Part shown: piece by piece, positions 63,267 through 64,000 of the stretch
How the letters are laid out: each line of letters begins with the position of its first letter
Numbering within the stretch: the stretch's first letter is position 1
Assembly: GCA_902512305.1 (NCBI GenBank)
Contig: CABXIU010000001.1
Span: 146,509-210,508 of the forward strand
From: an uncultured Gammaproteobacteria bacterium
Lineage (GTDB): Bacteria; Pseudomonadota; Gammaproteobacteria; PS1; Pseudothioglobaceae
Length of the DNA stretch: 64,000 nucleotides
Direction: 5' to 3'
Translations under genes and position numbers: made by a program
Notes under the pieces: model-generated
Told to the model about the DNA's origin: nothing
The model's database searches: none
Seen by the model: the letters and a program-made list of their open reading frames with translations, nothing else

Positions 63267-64000
63267 CTAATTTCCTTGTATCTTTTCATTAAACGCAAAA
63301 GTTGCCTTTATCGGGCTTAATTGAACCTTTCCTAAAATCATATCTGCTGCGCGAGCAGCGATCATTTGTGTGGGTGCATTTAAATTTCCAGAAATGATTT
63401 GTGGCATCACAGAAGCGTCAACTACTCGAAGATTCTCAACTCCACGCACTTTCATTTGTTCATCAACAACAGCCATCTCACCTATGCCCATCGCGCAAGA
63501 ACAGCATGGATGATAATCTGTCTCTGCAGCACCTCTTATAAAATCAACGATTTCAGCGTCAGACTGAACTTGTGGACCCGGTATTAACTCTTGCCCCCTA
63601 AACTCATCAAACGCGGGCTGTGCAATAAGCTCACGAGCTTTTTTAAACCCATTTACCATTTCAGTTAAGTCTTCTGGGTCTTGCAGGTAATTAAACGTCA
63701 TTAATGGCTTCTCGAGTGGGCTTGCCGACTTTAGAGTGACCTCTCCCCTACTTCGAGGTCGAAGCTGGTCAACATGCAGTGCAAAGGCTTGAAGTAAGGA
63801 TATTTTGTTCTCGTTATACTCAAAGCCTACTGGACCAAAGTGGTACTGAATATCAGGATATGCTGCTGTTGGGCTGCTTTTTATTAGTCCGCCTGCCTCC
63901 CATATATTTGAAGTTGCAAGCCCCTTTCTAGTAAAGACCCATCTGATGCCAGTTGCTAACTTTCGATGCGGCTGATTGACTTTATGTATTGGAAAACTTT
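63267..64000 (-). CDS. GMC oxidoreductase, choline dehydrogenase-like, N-terminus cut by window
   Basis: The frame is open from the right edge to the stop at 63267, about 244 residues of the C-terminal part of a GMC flavoenzyme. It shows QLRPRSRGEVTLKSASPLEK, the catalytic histidine in DYHPCCSCAMG, and the conserved SGNLNAPTQMIAARAADMIL. This matches choline dehydrogenase (BetA)-like enzymes, with IRWVFTRKGLATSNIWEAGG upstream. An internal ATG at 63701 is not the real start. Choline would be oxidised to betaine aldehyde, but other alcohols are possible. Confidence 0.9.
   Translation of the reverse strand, partial: SFPIHKVNQPHRKLATGIRWVFTRKGLATSNIWEAGGLIKSSPTAAYPDIQYHFGPVGFEYNENKISLLQAFALHVDQLRPRSRGEVTLKSASPLEKPLMTFNYLQDPEDLTEMVNGFKKARELIAQPAFDEFRGQELIPGPQVQSDAEIVDFIRGAAETDYHPCCSCAMGIGEMAVVDEQMKVRGVENLRVVDASVMPQIISGNLNAPTQMIAARAADMILGKVQLSPIKATFAFNEKIQGN

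Noticed and set aside
1..64000. CRISPR arrays, insertion sequences, prophage genes
   Set aside because: No regularly spaced repeats, transposase, integrase or phage structural genes were seen anywhere in the window.

Overview
The window looks like chromosome from a streamlined, AT-rich marine gammaproteobacterium. Intergenic spaces are short and many genes overlap by 1-8 bases. The conserved blocks (tolB-pal-cpoB, lgt-thyA-rnc-era-recO-pdxJ-acpS, pheA-hisC-tyrA-aroA, glyA-nrdR-radA) are typical of the class. Gene content (cobalamin-riboswitch-controlled cobO, ETF/ETF-QO, two PhyH dioxygenases, nitrilase, choline-dehydrogenase-like GMC enzyme, D-amino-acid dehydrogenase) fits a heterotrophic or mixotrophic member of the SUP05/Arctic96BD-19 (Ca. 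Thioglobus) group. That assignment is an inference from gene order and composition, not a database result.

Layout. 1-950: partial amino-acid ABC-transporter binding protein. 951-3260: AT-rich regulatory gap and an NAD+ synthetase carrying an N-terminal helix-turn-helix. 3270-9776 (minus): pabB-like gene, the cpoB-pal-tolB envelope cluster, iscX and a bifunctional spoT/rel. 9924-12358 (plus): bamD, an MFS transporter and ssb. 12370-17307 (minus): overlapping housekeeping operon acpS to lgt. 17423-20481 (minus): small accessory genes (DUF1643, Nudix, T5orf172, exported hypotheticals, nuclease) around a tRNA-Arg(CCG). 20627-31311: ctpA, lepB, the aromatic amino-acid operon, riboswitch-cobO, radA, nrdR and glyA. 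31484-35695 (plus): dadA-alr followed by PhyH, cupin and AA_synth genes. 35700-38442: an MFS transporter, a GIY-YIG protein, an exported peroxiredoxin and a 400-base intergenic region rich in inverted repeats. 38443-44011 (plus): a CreBC-like two-component pair, then etfB-etfA-ETF-QO. 44014-48407: pta and an accessory cluster led by a GntR/class II aldolase fusion. 48523-58765: pseudouridine kinase/glycosidase, UshA-like 5'-nucleotidase, an RND permease, a hydrolase plus LLM oxidoreductase, and uridine phosphorylase. 58830-64000: a MORN-repeat protein, GGCT, a DjlA-like protein, an M24-fold hydrolase, an AdoMetDC-like proenzyme, a nitrilase and a partial GMC dehydrogenase.

The most interesting items are two enzymes with built-in DNA-binding domains. 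One is the NAD+ synthetase, with a matching inverted repeat over its promoter. The other is a class II aldolase with a GntR winged helix, with a small palindrome upstream. If the domains work as they look, both would be metabolic enzymes that regulate their own operons. Next is a possible branched structured RNA (about 136 nt) upstream of the two-component operon. Others are a Pal lipoprotein with a duplicated Rho_N/SAP-like spacer, an AdoMetDC homologue with an altered cleavage motif, and an M24-fold protein lacking most metal ligands.
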